Below, piece after piece: positions 14,874 through 21,792 of a DNA stretch of 64,000 nucleotides. A model generated the notes under the pieces. It worked only from the letters and a program-made list of their open reading frames with translations, had not been told where the DNA came from and searched no databases. Position 1 is the stretch's first letter, and every line of letters starts with the position of its first letter. Location of the stretch: the NCBI GenBank assembly GCA_963814095.1, contig CAWFBT010000024.1:65744-129743 (forward strand), written 5' to 3'. The translations under genes were made by a program, and so were the position numbers. This stretch comes from JACVRW01 sp963814095. GTDB lineage: Bacteria > Actinomycetota > Thermoleophilia > Solirubrobacterales > Thermoleophilaceae.

Positions 14874-15098
14874 GATCAGCCACCGTCGAGATCCATGCCT
14901 GGCAGCGGCGACTCCGCGCAGTGCGCGGTTCGCCGATGGAAGCAGCAGTCCGCTTCGCTCCGCCAACGCCCGACGCGCTCAGCCACTGTCGCTTCCCCTT
15001 GGCTGCGCAAGTCCGGGTCCGCCGTCGACGATCTGGGCGGGGTGGAGGCGCGGTACTTGGCGCGTTCATAAAGAACTCTATGTTCGTCGGCGGTCCGG

Positions 15099-15117
15099 CA
15101 AGAGACTTGTTAGCATT
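15099..15117 (-). promoter_or_regulatory. Operator-like repeat, inverted copy
   Basis: CAAGAGACTTGTTAGCATT is the inverted copy of the tetR upstream element, 51 bases before the ATG at 15168. It contains CAAG-AGA-CTTG symmetry. The interval 14874-15098 shows no gene. Confidence 0.5.
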
Positions 15118-15167
15118 CCGTCGAACTACGGGCGTTCACAAAGCGCGGAGCAGATCGGGATGAAGGC

Positions 15168-15738
15168 ATGACAGACAAGGAGCTGGACACGATCAAGGAG
15201 CTCGTCGCGCGGGCGCCGAGCACCGGCGCGGCTACAAGGTCACTCTCGACTTCACCGTCTACGCGCCCGACCGGATCGGCAGCCACCCGCGCGGCGCGGT
15301 GCTGATCTCGGGCAACCGCCACCGAGTCGAGGGCGAGTTCGGCAGCTGGGGCCGCTGGCTCACGCTCGAGGACAGATGGGCCTTCATCGAGCGCATGGGC
15401 ACCTTCTGGGACGAGCTGGTCGCCAGCAAGGACATGCAGGCCGCTCGCGCCGGGAAGGCGAAGTCGGCCCCGAAGGCGAAGCGCGCCCCGCACGCACCAG
15501 TAATGCTCGCCTACCTCGATCCAGGCAGCGGCGGCATCGGCCGGCTGGAACGTCTTCATCGCGTCCTCATCGGCCACAAGGGCAGCCACTCGGTCGTGGT
15601 TTCAGTTGCAACGGGTGCAGCAAGACCCGGCGCGGCCAGCCGCACGCGACCGCGCCCGACGGCCCGGTGTGGGAGGAGCATACGTTGCAGTTCTGCTTCC
15701 TCTGCTCCGCCCATCAGGTGATCGGGAGGGGGTACTAG
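15168..15738 (+). pseudogene. Unknown protein with C-terminal zinc ribbon, frameshifted
   Basis: ATG 15168 begins MTDKELDTIKELVARAP. After one missing base near 15216 the protein continues EHRRGYKVTLDFTVYAPDRI, SHPRGAVLISGNRHRVEGEF and WGRWLTLEDRWAFIERMGTF, and includes the LAYLDPGSGG motif found in many short bacterial membrane or phage proteins. After a second missing base near 15599 comes a CxxC...CxxC zinc ribbon (SCNGCSKTRRG and QFCFLCSAHQVIGRGY). Restoring two bases makes the whole 571-base span one frame. The LDPGSG part and the ribbon could belong to two genes. No function can be named. Confidence 0.5.
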
Positions 15739-15848
15739 TGCCCGGCCCGTTCGAAGTCCTCATCGGCCTCATGGCAGTGGGCCTCTTGGTGATGGTGGCG
15801 GCGGTCGTACTCAGCGTCGTGTACCTCCTACGGGACCGAAAGTCATGA
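15738..15848 (+). CDS. Small single-pass membrane peptide (36 aa)
   Basis: A GTG at 15738 overlapping the previous stop, preceded by GGGAGGGGG, encodes MPGPFEVLIGLMAVGLLVMV then AAVVLSVVYLLRDRKS: one transmembrane helix with a positively charged cytoplasmic end. Its stop overlaps the next tiny frame (ATGA). Translational coupling is the main support. Confidence 0.5.
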   Translation: MPGPFEVLIGLMAVGLLVMVAAVVLSVVYLLRDRKS

Positions 15849-15928
15849 GCGCTCGCGAGGCGATGACCGCTATCGGCGTCCTCGCGGTAGCCGCCGCGCT
15901 GCCGCCGCGAAAGCGTCAAGCGGCTTAG
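15845..15928 (+). CDS. Tiny hydrophobic peptide (27 aa)
   Basis: ATG at 15845 overlaps the previous stop by four bases and encodes MSAREAMTAIGVLAVAAALP then PRKRQAA. It has a short hydrophobic core and a basic end. It may be a real coupled peptide or a chance frame. Confidence 0.25.
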   Translation: MSAREAMTAIGVLAVAAALPPRKRQAA

Positions 15929-15962
15929 TCTCGCCGCACTTTGTACAGCGCTTCTCCGCCAC
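15870..15962 (-). other. Antisense zinc-knuckle fragment (CTKCGETKPLDAF)
   Basis: On the minus strand a GTG at 15962 starts VAEKRCTKCGETKPLDAFAA and stops at 15870. The CxKCGExKPLxxF motif is the N-terminal knuckle of a family of phage/actinobacterial HNH- or endonuclease-VII-like proteins, where a second CxxC pair and HNH residues should follow. None is seen in this frame, so this is a fragment or a chance match. Confidence 0.3.
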
Positions 15963-16702
15963 TAGAGCGAAGTGGTTCCATTGCGACCTTGGGCGAGGAG
16001 GCCGAGCGCAAGCTCGCTGAAGCCAGGCGCCGCTACGAGGCGTTGGTCCTCGCCACTGAAGAAGCGACAACGGCCTACCTTGAGGCGGGCGAGCAGGAGG
16101 CGGAGAAGGCGGCAGTGGTCGCCAAGGAGCAGCGCGAGCGCTCCGCCGCCGAGCTTCGCCGCGCCCACGAGCTCGTTGTCTCGGCCATCGACGCATACGA
16201 AGACCTCGCCACCGCCGCGAACGCCACGGCGAACCCGAACTTGAAGCGCCCACGACCGCCGCTGCGCTCGGCCGAGATCGGCAAGCCCGCGATCCGCAAC
16301 GACAAGGGCCTCGCTTGGCTCGCCGCGCTCTCGGGGTGGATCGAAGAGCAGCGACTAGCCGCCGAGGTCGAGCCCGAGTCCGAGATTCACTTCGGCTGGA
16401 GCGGACTCGGCCGGGTTGGGGCGCCGCCGGGGACCTGCGCACGTCCTGAGCGGGCGCTCGGACGGACCCGCTACTCAAATCCGGTTGTGCAGTTCGTCGA
16501 CGACGTACTGGTCCGCCTCGAAGATCGAGATCTCCACGATCCGGTCGCCACGCACCCGGTAGACGTTCGCGCGCCGGATCTCGAGTGCCGGGCCCTCGCC
16601 GTGGAAGCGCTCCCGCACCAGCAGCGCCACACGCTCGTCGCTCACGAGCATGTCCACCAGCTCGACCTCGATCTCGCCATCGCCGTAGTGGTCGCGGATT
16701 GA
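15941..16702 (+). CDS. Coiled-coil protein, probably only the first half real
   Basis: The frame contains an Ala/Glu/Arg-rich helix (EEAERKLAEARRRYEALVLA, EEATTAYLEAGEQEAEKAAV, AKEQRERSAAELRRAHELVV), then a stretch NDKGLAWLAALSGWIEEQRL. The available starts are TTG at 15941 or TTG at 15988. After about 16440 the frame runs antisense through the NTF2-like gene and no longer looks like protein, so the natural stop has probably been lost through a frameshift. A structural or phage-type coiled coil is possible; no family is recognised. Confidence 0.35.
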   Translation: MYSASPPLERSGSIATLGEEAERKLAEARRRYEALVLATEEATTAYLEAGEQEAEKAAVVAKEQRERSAAELRRAHELVVSAIDAYEDLATAANATANPNLKRPRPPLRSAEIGKPAIRNDKGLAWLAALSGWIEEQRLAAEVEPESEIHFGWSGLGRVGAPPGTCARPERALGRTRYSNPVVQFVDDVLVRLEDRDLHDPVATHPVDVRAPDLECRALAVEALPHQQRHTLVAHEHVHQLDLDLAIAVVVAD

Positions 16703-16867
16703 CTGGATGTAGTCGACGGCGGAGGCCTTGCCTCGCCGATGGCCGGCGAAGGCGGAGCGACCGGGGATGTGGAAATCGATGTCCTCGGCGAAGTAGCCGA
16801 ACGCCGTGTCCCAGTCGCCGCGCCTCGCGGCCGCGATGTAGTCGCTCATGAGCTCGCGGGCGGTCAC
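16475..16867 (-). CDS. SnoaL/NTF2-like protein
   Basis: A 130-residue protein with the NTF2-like fold signature: MSDYIAAARRGDWDTAFGYF, AEDIDFHIPGRSAFAGHRRG, ALLVRERFHGEGPALEIRRA and NVYRVRGDRIVEISIFEADQ. Such domains are ligand-binding or catalytic cones (SnoaL, ketosteroid-isomerase-like) and cannot be assigned a substrate from sequence. GTG at 16867 or ATG at 16849 may be the start. Confidence 0.8.
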   Translation of the reverse strand: MTARELMSDYIAAARRGDWDTAFGYFAEDIDFHIPGRSAFAGHRRGKASAVDYIQSIRDHYGDGEIEVELVDMLVSDERVALLVRERFHGEGPALEIRRANVYRVRGDRIVEISIFEADQYVVDELHNRI

Positions 16868-17019
16868 GCGCGGAAGTCTCCCGCATCGGCGCCATTGTCA
16901 GTACCAGTGCGCAGGGCGAGGATCACGCCATGGCTCCGCCGCGCCCGCCAGCAATCGCTTTTTTCGCAGTTTTTTCGCGGCGAAGTCGAAGACTGCGCAG
17001 ATGCCTCCCGCATTTGCGG

Positions 17020-17220
17020 CTACCTGAACCATGGTGGTGCCGACACTGCGGCGAGCAGTTCATCGAGCGATGGCGGCGGTGGCGGTGACGGTTCCGCCTC
17101 GCGGATCAGCGCCCGCACAAGTTCGGAGCGAGTGAGCCCACCACGCGCCGCCCGCAAGCGGTCGATAGCCGCGAGCTCGCGGCGGTCGACACGGATACGG
17201 AGCACATCATGTCGAGCCAT
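17020..17220 (-). CDS. Ribbon-helix-helix (CopG-like) protein, 66 aa
   Basis: ATG at 17220 encodes MARHDVLRIRVDRRELAAID then RLRAARGGLTRSELVRALIR: an RHH layout with a beta strand (LRIRVD), helix, G-x-T-RSELVR turn and second helix. A proline-rich linker and SLDELLAAVSAPPWF follow, as in the antitoxin tails that neutralise a toxin. No toxin gene lies next to it. It overlaps, in antisense, the N-terminal codons of the secreted protein at 17209. Confidence 0.62.
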   Translation of the reverse strand: MARHDVLRIRVDRRELAAIDRLRAARGGLTRSELVRALIREAEPSPPPPPSLDELLAAVSAPPWFR

Positions 17221-17745
17221 CGCGCTCGGCGCAGCGTAACGCTCCGATGCCCGCGTCGATGCCCATGGCTCGCCATTCCCGCCGTCGCCAGCGCCAACGT
17301 CGCCGTCGACAATGGCGTCGGCTACGTCGGCAAGGGCGACGTGCAGTCCAAGCTCGGCTTCAACGACGCTGCCATGCAGTCGGCGGTCACGGACGGCACG
17401 GTCAAGTTCACCGCCAACGTGGAGAACATCGTGGCCTACAAGATGACCTGTCTCGGCAGCAGCGAGTTCGGTCACCGCGTCATCACTCAGCCCGTGAAGT
17501 ACGAGGTCGTGGCCGTGGCCCGTACCAACAAGGCTGGCAAGTTCGTTGACGGTTGGGACCTGAACGCCAAGCTCGGCGCTCCGATCTCCGCCGGTCAGGC
17601 TTCGCTCAAGACCATCGACTGTCCGGACGGTGCCCCCATGTGGTCGAACGCTGGTGTCACCCAGTCCAGCAACGGCATCACCGGCGACCTGAAGGTCAAC
17701 GACATCGCTCTGCCGAACACGCCGGTCGCAGTTCCGGTCGCGTAG
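17209..17745 (+). CDS. Secreted protein of the VGKGDVQ type, N-terminus disturbed
   Basis: From about residue 30 this is a well-formed secreted protein: the end of a signal peptide (WLAIPAVASA) and the mature part NVAVDNGVGYVGKGDVQSKL, GFNDAAMQSAVTDGTVKFTA, two cysteines (MTCLGSS, TIDCPDG) and a beta-rich C-terminus. I have seen VGKGDVQ/LGxNxAAxQ only in actinobacterial exported proteins without known role. The first 25 residues from ATG 17209 are basic, antisense to the RHH gene, and not a signal peptide, so the true start has been lost or lies behind a frameshift. Confidence 0.65.
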   Translation: MSSHRARRSVTLRCPRRCPWLAIPAVASANVAVDNGVGYVGKGDVQSKLGFNDAAMQSAVTDGTVKFTANVENIVAYKMTCLGSSEFGHRVITQPVKYEVVAVARTNKAGKFVDGWDLNAKLGAPISAGQASLKTIDCPDGAPMWSNAGVTQSSNGITGDLKVNDIALPNTPVAVPVA

Positions 17746-17773
17746 GTACTAGGCAACACAGATGACAGGAATC

Positions 17774-17803
17774 GGCGGGTTGGCTTCGGCTGGCCCGCCT
17801 TTC
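17774..17803 (+). terminator. Terminator after the secreted protein gene
   Basis: GGCGGG (17774-17779) and CCCGCC (17794-17799) form a stem closed by a GC loop and followed by TTTC, 29 bases after the stop codon. Confidence 0.65.
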
Positions 17804-17829
17804 AGTCTCGTCAAATCACGGATTCTGAG

Positions 17830-17856
17830 AAGGCCCGCCACAGTGCGGGCCTTTCT
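17830..17856 (+). terminator. Second, stronger terminator hairpin
   Basis: AAGGCCCGC and GCGGGCCTT make a 9-bp stem with a 6-base loop followed by TTCTC. Together with the hairpin at 17774 it forms a tandem terminator. Confidence 0.7.
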
Positions 17857-18029
17857 CGTTAGTAACCAGGCCCGATGACACCCCCGCCAGGCAACGCGGG
17901 TGGGTGCTCCTATGAGCAGACGCGATAGCGGCGGTCCGACCCGGCTATCGAGTTGGACGAAAAGCACCGGTCTTGACCCGGGCGTCGCCGGGGGTCGCCA
18001 GCCCGGCCGAGCTTGGCGATGCTCGCCGG

Positions 18030-18182
18030 ATGACGACGACCTACATCATCATCTTCAGCCTCTCGACGCCGGCCACCGAACGCGAGACCCTCGCCGCCGA
18101 GCTCGTTGCCGACGGCCGCGCCCACCTCAGGGACGGGGAGCGGCTCGAGCTTGAAGGCGTGGCGGAGCGCGAGCTCCATTGA
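18030..18182 (+). CDS. Possible small protein (50 aa)
   Basis: ATG 18030 opens MTTTYIIIFSLSTPATERET then LAAELVADGRAHLRDGERLE and ends ELH. There is no strong ribosome site, and no family is recognised. This is the only plausible frame in the 715-base interval 17746-18460, which otherwise holds two terminators and the repeat at 18324. Confidence 0.3.
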   Translation: MTTTYIIIFSLSTPATERETLAAELVADGRAHLRDGERLELEGVAERELH

Positions 18183-18323
18183 GCTCGCCCGGCCCGAGCT
18201 CAGCGACGCGCCGCGCCGCGTACAGCGCCGCTTGGCCAAGGTCCGACCCCGTGCTGCCCCGGCCCGGGGGGGGCGGCTTAGGCAGGCTCAGGGCGCCGCG
18301 TTAGATCGACGGGCTTCGATAGA

Positions 18324-18366
18324 GCGGGATACTCGCCGGCGGCTGGTATCCCGCTGCGTATCCCGC
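18324..18366. repeat. GCGGGATAC / GTATCCCGC / GTATCCCGC repeat near tRNA-Pro
   Basis: A 9-base word occurs inverted at 18324-18332 and twice directly at 18346-18354 and 18358-18366. It lies about 95 bases beyond the tRNA 3' end, inside the candidate integrative element, where integrase arm sites or an operator could sit. Confidence 0.5.
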
Positions 18367-18460
18367 TTGGCCCCTGCACGGGCCGGCAAGGGCGAGCATC
18401 CTGCTGATACGTATGCGGTTCGCTGGCCTTTGCCGGGCGGTGCAGAGGGTCCTCGGAAAT

Positions 18461-18533
18461 CGGGCTGACTGGATTTGAACCAGCGACCTCTCCGACCCGA
18501 ACGGAGCGCGCTACCAAGCTGCGCCACAGCCCG
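18461..18533 (-). tRNA. tRNA-Pro (anticodon CGG)
   Basis: Folds on the minus strand into a full cloverleaf. The acceptor stem CGGGCTG pairs with CAGCCCG, the anticodon stem CTCCG/CGGAG encloses the loop TTCGGGT (anticodon CGG), and the T-arm is GCTGGTTCAAATCCAGT. No encoded CCA. Its 3' end faces the accessory island. Confidence 0.95.
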
Positions 18534-18594
18534 AAGGCGCCTAGCCTAGCGCCCATCGGCGGGCGCGGATTGCGCTTAGCCATACTGGGGCTGC

Positions 18595-19821
18595 GTGAGG
18601 CTTCGCCGGTACCCAGCTGCGGCGCTCCTGTGCGTGCTCGTCGTGCTCGCCGCATGCTCTGACGACGATCAGGCCGCCGAGCCGCCGGCGACGACCCGAT
18701 CCGCTTCCACGGAGATGCCGTCAGGCGGCGGTGGCGGGGACGGGTCGCAGGCGAGCGCGCGACCGGTCCGCCTGCTTCGCGTCGGCAGCTTCGACGAGCC
18801 GACCTACCTGACCGCCCCGCGCGGCGACTCGCGTCGCTTCGTCGTCGAGCGCGGTGGGCGGATCGTCATCGTCAAGGGCGGGCGCACGCTCGGGCAGCCC
18901 TTCCTCGACATCTCGAACCTCGTGAGCACGGGTGGCGAGAGCGGCCTGCTGTCGATGGCCTTCGCACCCGACTACCGGCGCAGCGGGCTGTTCTACGTCT
19001 ACTACACGGACCAACAGGGCTATCCCACGATCGCCCAGTTCCGGCGCTCGCAGGGCAACCCGGATCAGGCGGACGCGGGCTCGCGACGCACGATCATGCG
19101 CGTGCCCCATACCCGCTTCAACCACAAGGGTGGTCAGATCCAGTTCGGCCCCGACGGCATGCTCTACGCCGCCTTCGGCGACGGCGGAGGCGGTGGCGAT
19201 CCGGACGAGAACGCCCAGAACCTGGGCCGCATCCTCGGCAAGATGGTCCGCATCGCCCCGCGCGACGGGGGCGGCTACACGGTGCCGGGCGACAACCCGT
19301 TCGTGAACCGCTCCGGAGCGCGGGGCGAGATCTACGCCTACGGCCTGCGCAACCCCTACCGCTTCTCGTTCGACCGGAGCACGGGCGGGCTGACGATCGG
19401 TGACGTCGGCCAGGACGCGGTCGAGGAGATCGACTACGTGCCGGGCCGCTCCGGACAGCCGCCGCGCGGTGGCTACAACTTCGGCTGGGACGTCTTCGAG
19501 GGCCGCGACCGCTACGAGGGCGGCTCCGCGCGCGGGCACGTGCCGCCTGTGATCGCGCACTCGCAGGACGAGGGCTTCTGCTCGATCATCGGCGGCTACG
19601 TCATCCGCGACCGCGCGCTCGGCCGCGGCTGGAATGGCCGCTACGTCTACGGCGACTACTGCAACAGCCGGCTCCGGCTGGCCAGCTTGCGGCGCGGCAG
19701 CGCGCCGTCGCGCGGCACCGGGCTGCGCGTTCCCGGGCTCGTCTCGTTCGGGGAGGACGGCCGCGGGTGCGTCTATGCGATCTCGCTGAACGGGCCCGTG
19801 TATCGCATCGGCCGCCGCTGA
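18595..19821 (+). CDS. PQQ-dependent sugar dehydrogenase-like lipoprotein
   Basis: A 408-residue exported lipoprotein: signal peptide YPAAALLCVLVVLAAC with a lipobox LAAC, a Gly/Ser linker, then a glucose/sorbosone dehydrogenase beta-propeller. Family motifs are SGLLSMAFAPDYRRSGLFYV, NHKGGQIQFGPDGMLYAAFG, GRILGKMVRIAP, AYGLRNPYRFSFDRSTGGLT and GDVGQDAVEEIDYV. These enzymes oxidise aldoses with PQQ in the periplasm or at the outer surface, feeding electrons to the membrane. The substrate is unknown. GTG start at 18595; a 9-bp hairpin follows at 19834. Confidence 0.88.
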   Translation: MRLRRYPAAALLCVLVVLAACSDDDQAAEPPATTRSASTEMPSGGGGGDGSQASARPVRLLRVGSFDEPTYLTAPRGDSRRFVVERGGRIVIVKGGRTLGQPFLDISNLVSTGGESGLLSMAFAPDYRRSGLFYVYYTDQQGYPTIAQFRRSQGNPDQADAGSRRTIMRVPHTRFNHKGGQIQFGPDGMLYAAFGDGGGGGDPDENAQNLGRILGKMVRIAPRDGGGYTVPGDNPFVNRSGARGEIYAYGLRNPYRFSFDRSTGGLTIGDVGQDAVEEIDYVPGRSGQPPRGGYNFGWDVFEGRDRYEGGSARGHVPPVIAHSQDEGFCSIIGGYVIRDRALGRGWNGRYVYGDYCNSRLRLASLRRGSAPSRGTGLRVPGLVSFGEDGRGCVYAISLNGPVYRIGRR

Positions 19822-19833
19822 GGCCGACGCTCC

Positions 19834-19854
19834 GGCGCCGGCCGAGCCGGCGCC
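19834..19854. terminator. Perfect GC hairpin between sugar dehydrogenase and deaminase genes
   Basis: GGCGCCGGC-CGA-GCCGGCGCC is a perfect 9-bp stem. Read on the other strand its core is CCGG-CTCGG-CCGG, the same as hairpins at 52304 and 61015. No T-run follows. Confidence 0.6.
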
Positions 19855-19909
19855 CTCGCCGATACGCGGCGTGCGACACTCCGGCGAACCCGGAACGAGG
19901 AGAGGCCGC

Positions 19910-20794
19910 ATGTACTTCGAGGGCGTCATCCCCGCGCTCGTGACTCCGTTCGGCGAGGACGATGCCGTTGACGCCGGCGCGCTCGCCCGCCACGCGGAGT
20001 GGTTGCTGGACAACGGCGCCACCGGGCTCGTCGGCACCGGCACGATGGGCGAGGCCCAGGGCCTGAGCGCCGCCGAGCGTCGCCTCGTGATCGAGACGCT
20101 CGTCGAGGCCGCGGATGGGCGCGTGACCGTGACCGCCGGGGTGTCGAGCGAGACGCCGGCGGGCTCGCTCGCCTTCGCCGCCGACGCGGCGTCCGCCGGT
20201 GCCGGTGCGCTGATGCTGCTGCCGCCGCTCGGCTACCACGGCGACGAGCGCGAGATCGAGGCGTTCTACCGCGCGATCGCGGAGGCGAGCGGCCTGCCCG
20301 TCATGGCCTACAACAACCCGAAGGCAAGCGGGACCGACATGCTGCCGGCTCTCGTCGCGCGGCTCGCGGAGCTCGACGGCATCGTCGCCGTGAAGGAGTG
20401 CTCCGGCGACGCCCGCCGGATCGCCGAGATCCTGAATGCGACCGATGACTTCGAGGTGCTCGTCGGCGGCGACGACTGGGCGCTCGAGGGCTTCAGCGCC
20501 GGGGCGACCGGCTGGATCTCCGGTGTCGCGAACGTCGCCCCGCGGGAGTGCGCCGACCTGTACCGGCTCTGCGCGGAGGGCAGCCTCGAGGCTGCGCGCG
20601 AGATCCACGGCCGGCTGCTGCCGCTCGGCCGGCTCGACATGAGGCCCAAGCTCGTCCAGTACTTCAAGGCGGCGATGGACATCGTCGGCCGCGAGGGCGG
20701 GCCGAGCCGCCCGCCGCGGCTCGAGCTGACTGCGGAGGAGCGACGCGAGGTCGAGGAGGCGGTCCGGGCGCTCGGCGCCGGGGTGGCCGGGTGA
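19910..20794 (+). CDS. DapA-family lyase/deaminase, likely pyrroline-4-hydroxy-2-carboxylate deaminase
   Basis: A 294-residue class I aldolase-fold enzyme. The Schiff-base lysine is in IVAVKECSGD and the catalytic tyrosine in VMAYNNPKASG; the N-terminal GVIPALVTPFGEDDAVDA and GTGTMGEAQGLSAAER are typical of the DapA superfamily. Its gene overlaps a hydroxyproline-type epimerase and an FAD oxidase, which points to deamination of delta-1-pyrroline-4-hydroxy-2-carboxylate to 2-oxoglutarate semialdehyde. The ATG at 19910 was chosen for its AGGAGAGG leader; the frame opens upstream at a GTG at 19871. Confidence 0.85.
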   Translation: MYFEGVIPALVTPFGEDDAVDAGALARHAEWLLDNGATGLVGTGTMGEAQGLSAAERRLVIETLVEAADGRVTVTAGVSSETPAGSLAFAADAASAGAGALMLLPPLGYHGDEREIEAFYRAIAEASGLPVMAYNNPKASGTDMLPALVARLAELDGIVAVKECSGDARRIAEILNATDDFEVLVGGDDWALEGFSAGATGWISGVANVAPRECADLYRLCAEGSLEAAREIHGRLLPLGRLDMRPKLVQYFKAAMDIVGREGGPSRPPRLELTAEERREVEEAVRALGAGVAG

Positions 20795-21792
20795 GGGCAG
20801 GTCGGGTCTTCGCGGCCGTCGACTCCCACACCGAGGGGATGCCGACGCGCGTGATCACGGGCGGCGTCGGGCCGATCCCCGGCGCGTCGATGCTCGAGCG
20901 CAAGCTCCACTTCGAGCAGAACATGGACGAGCTGCGCCTGCTGCTGATGCGCGAGCCGCGCGGGCACGGCGCCATGTCCGGGGCGATCCTTCAGCCGCCG
21001 CTGCGAGACGACGCCGACTGGGGCGTCGTCTTCATCGAGGTGTCCGGCTGCCTGCCGATGTGCGGGCACGGGACGATCGGGGTTGCGACCGTGCTCGTCG
21101 AGACCGGCATGGTCGAGGTGAGCGAGCCCGAGACGCTCGTGCGGCTGGACACCCCCGCCGGGCTCGTCGAGGCGCGTGTCGCCGTCGAGGGCGGCCGGGC
21201 GGCCGCGGTCAGCCTGCGCAATGTGCCCTCGTTCCTGCTCGCGCGCGACCGCAGCGTGGCCGTGAATGGCGGCAGCGTGACCTACGACATGGCGTTCGGC
21301 GGCAACTTCTACGCGCTGCTGCCGGCGGCGGACGCGGGACTCGAGGTCGACCCCGCGCGCGCGCCCGAGCTGATCGAGCGCGGGCTCGAGATCATGGCCG
21401 CGATCAACGCGGTGGACCGGCCCGTTCACCCCGAGGACGAGCGCATCGCCGGCTGCCGGCACGTCGTCTTCACGGCTCCGGGTGAGGACGGGCCGCGCTC
21501 CCAGCGAAGCGCCACCTCGATCCACCCGGGCTGGCTCGACCGCTCGCCGTGCGGGACCGGCACCTCGGCCAAGCTCGCGCAGCTGCACTCCCGCGGTCAG
21601 CTCGAGGTGGGCGAGGAGTTCGTCAACCGCTCGGTGATCGGCACGCGCTTCGGCGCGCGCATCGTCGGGACGACCACGGTCGGCGGGCTGCCGGCCGTCG
21701 TGCCCGAGATCAGCGGGCGCGCCTGGATCACCGGCATGGGCCAGTACATGCTCGACCCGGCGGATCCGTTCCCGGCCGGGTTCGCTCTCTGA
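20791..21792 (+). CDS. 4-hydroxyproline 2-epimerase / proline racemase family
   Basis: A 333-residue proline-racemase-fold enzyme. Both catalytic cysteines are present: LPMCGHGTIGVATVLVETGM and DRSPCGTGTSAKLAQLHSRG. This separates it from 3-hydroxyproline dehydratases, where the second Cys is Thr. The N-terminal VDSHTEGMPTRVITGGVGPI is typical. It would convert trans-4-hydroxy-L-proline to cis-4-hydroxy-D-proline for the downstream FAD oxidase. The GTG start overlaps the deaminase stop (GTGA). Confidence 0.9.
   Translation: MRAGRVFAAVDSHTEGMPTRVITGGVGPIPGASMLERKLHFEQNMDELRLLLMREPRGHGAMSGAILQPPLRDDADWGVVFIEVSGCLPMCGHGTIGVATVLVETGMVEVSEPETLVRLDTPAGLVEARVAVEGGRAAAVSLRNVPSFLLARDRSVAVNGGSVTYDMAFGGNFYALLPAADAGLEVDPARAPELIERGLEIMAAINAVDRPVHPEDERIAGCRHVVFTAPGEDGPRSQRSATSIHPGWLDRSPCGTGTSAKLAQLHSRGQLEVGEEFVNRSVIGTRFGARIVGTTTVGGLPAVVPEISGRAWITGMGQYMLDPADPFPAGFAL

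Larger units (their letters stand above)
9888..18467. mobile_element. Candidate decayed integrative element at tRNA-Pro
   Basis: The 10-base sequence AATCGGGCTG at 9888-9897 recurs at 18458-18467, where it includes the last seven bases of the minus-strand tRNA-Pro 3' end. Tyrosine-recombinase elements usually enter at tRNA 3' ends and leave such a direct repeat. Just inside the left copy lies a remnant with tyrosine-recombinase C-terminal motifs (10260-10441). The interval is rich in small, orphan and frameshifted genes, unlike both flanks. The direct repeat is short and was found by looking for it, so the boundaries are a hypothesis. Confidence 0.4.

Noticed and set aside
17830..17856. Hairpin as an attachment site
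   Set aside because: Position after a stop, 9-bp stem and T-rich end make a terminator the simpler reading.
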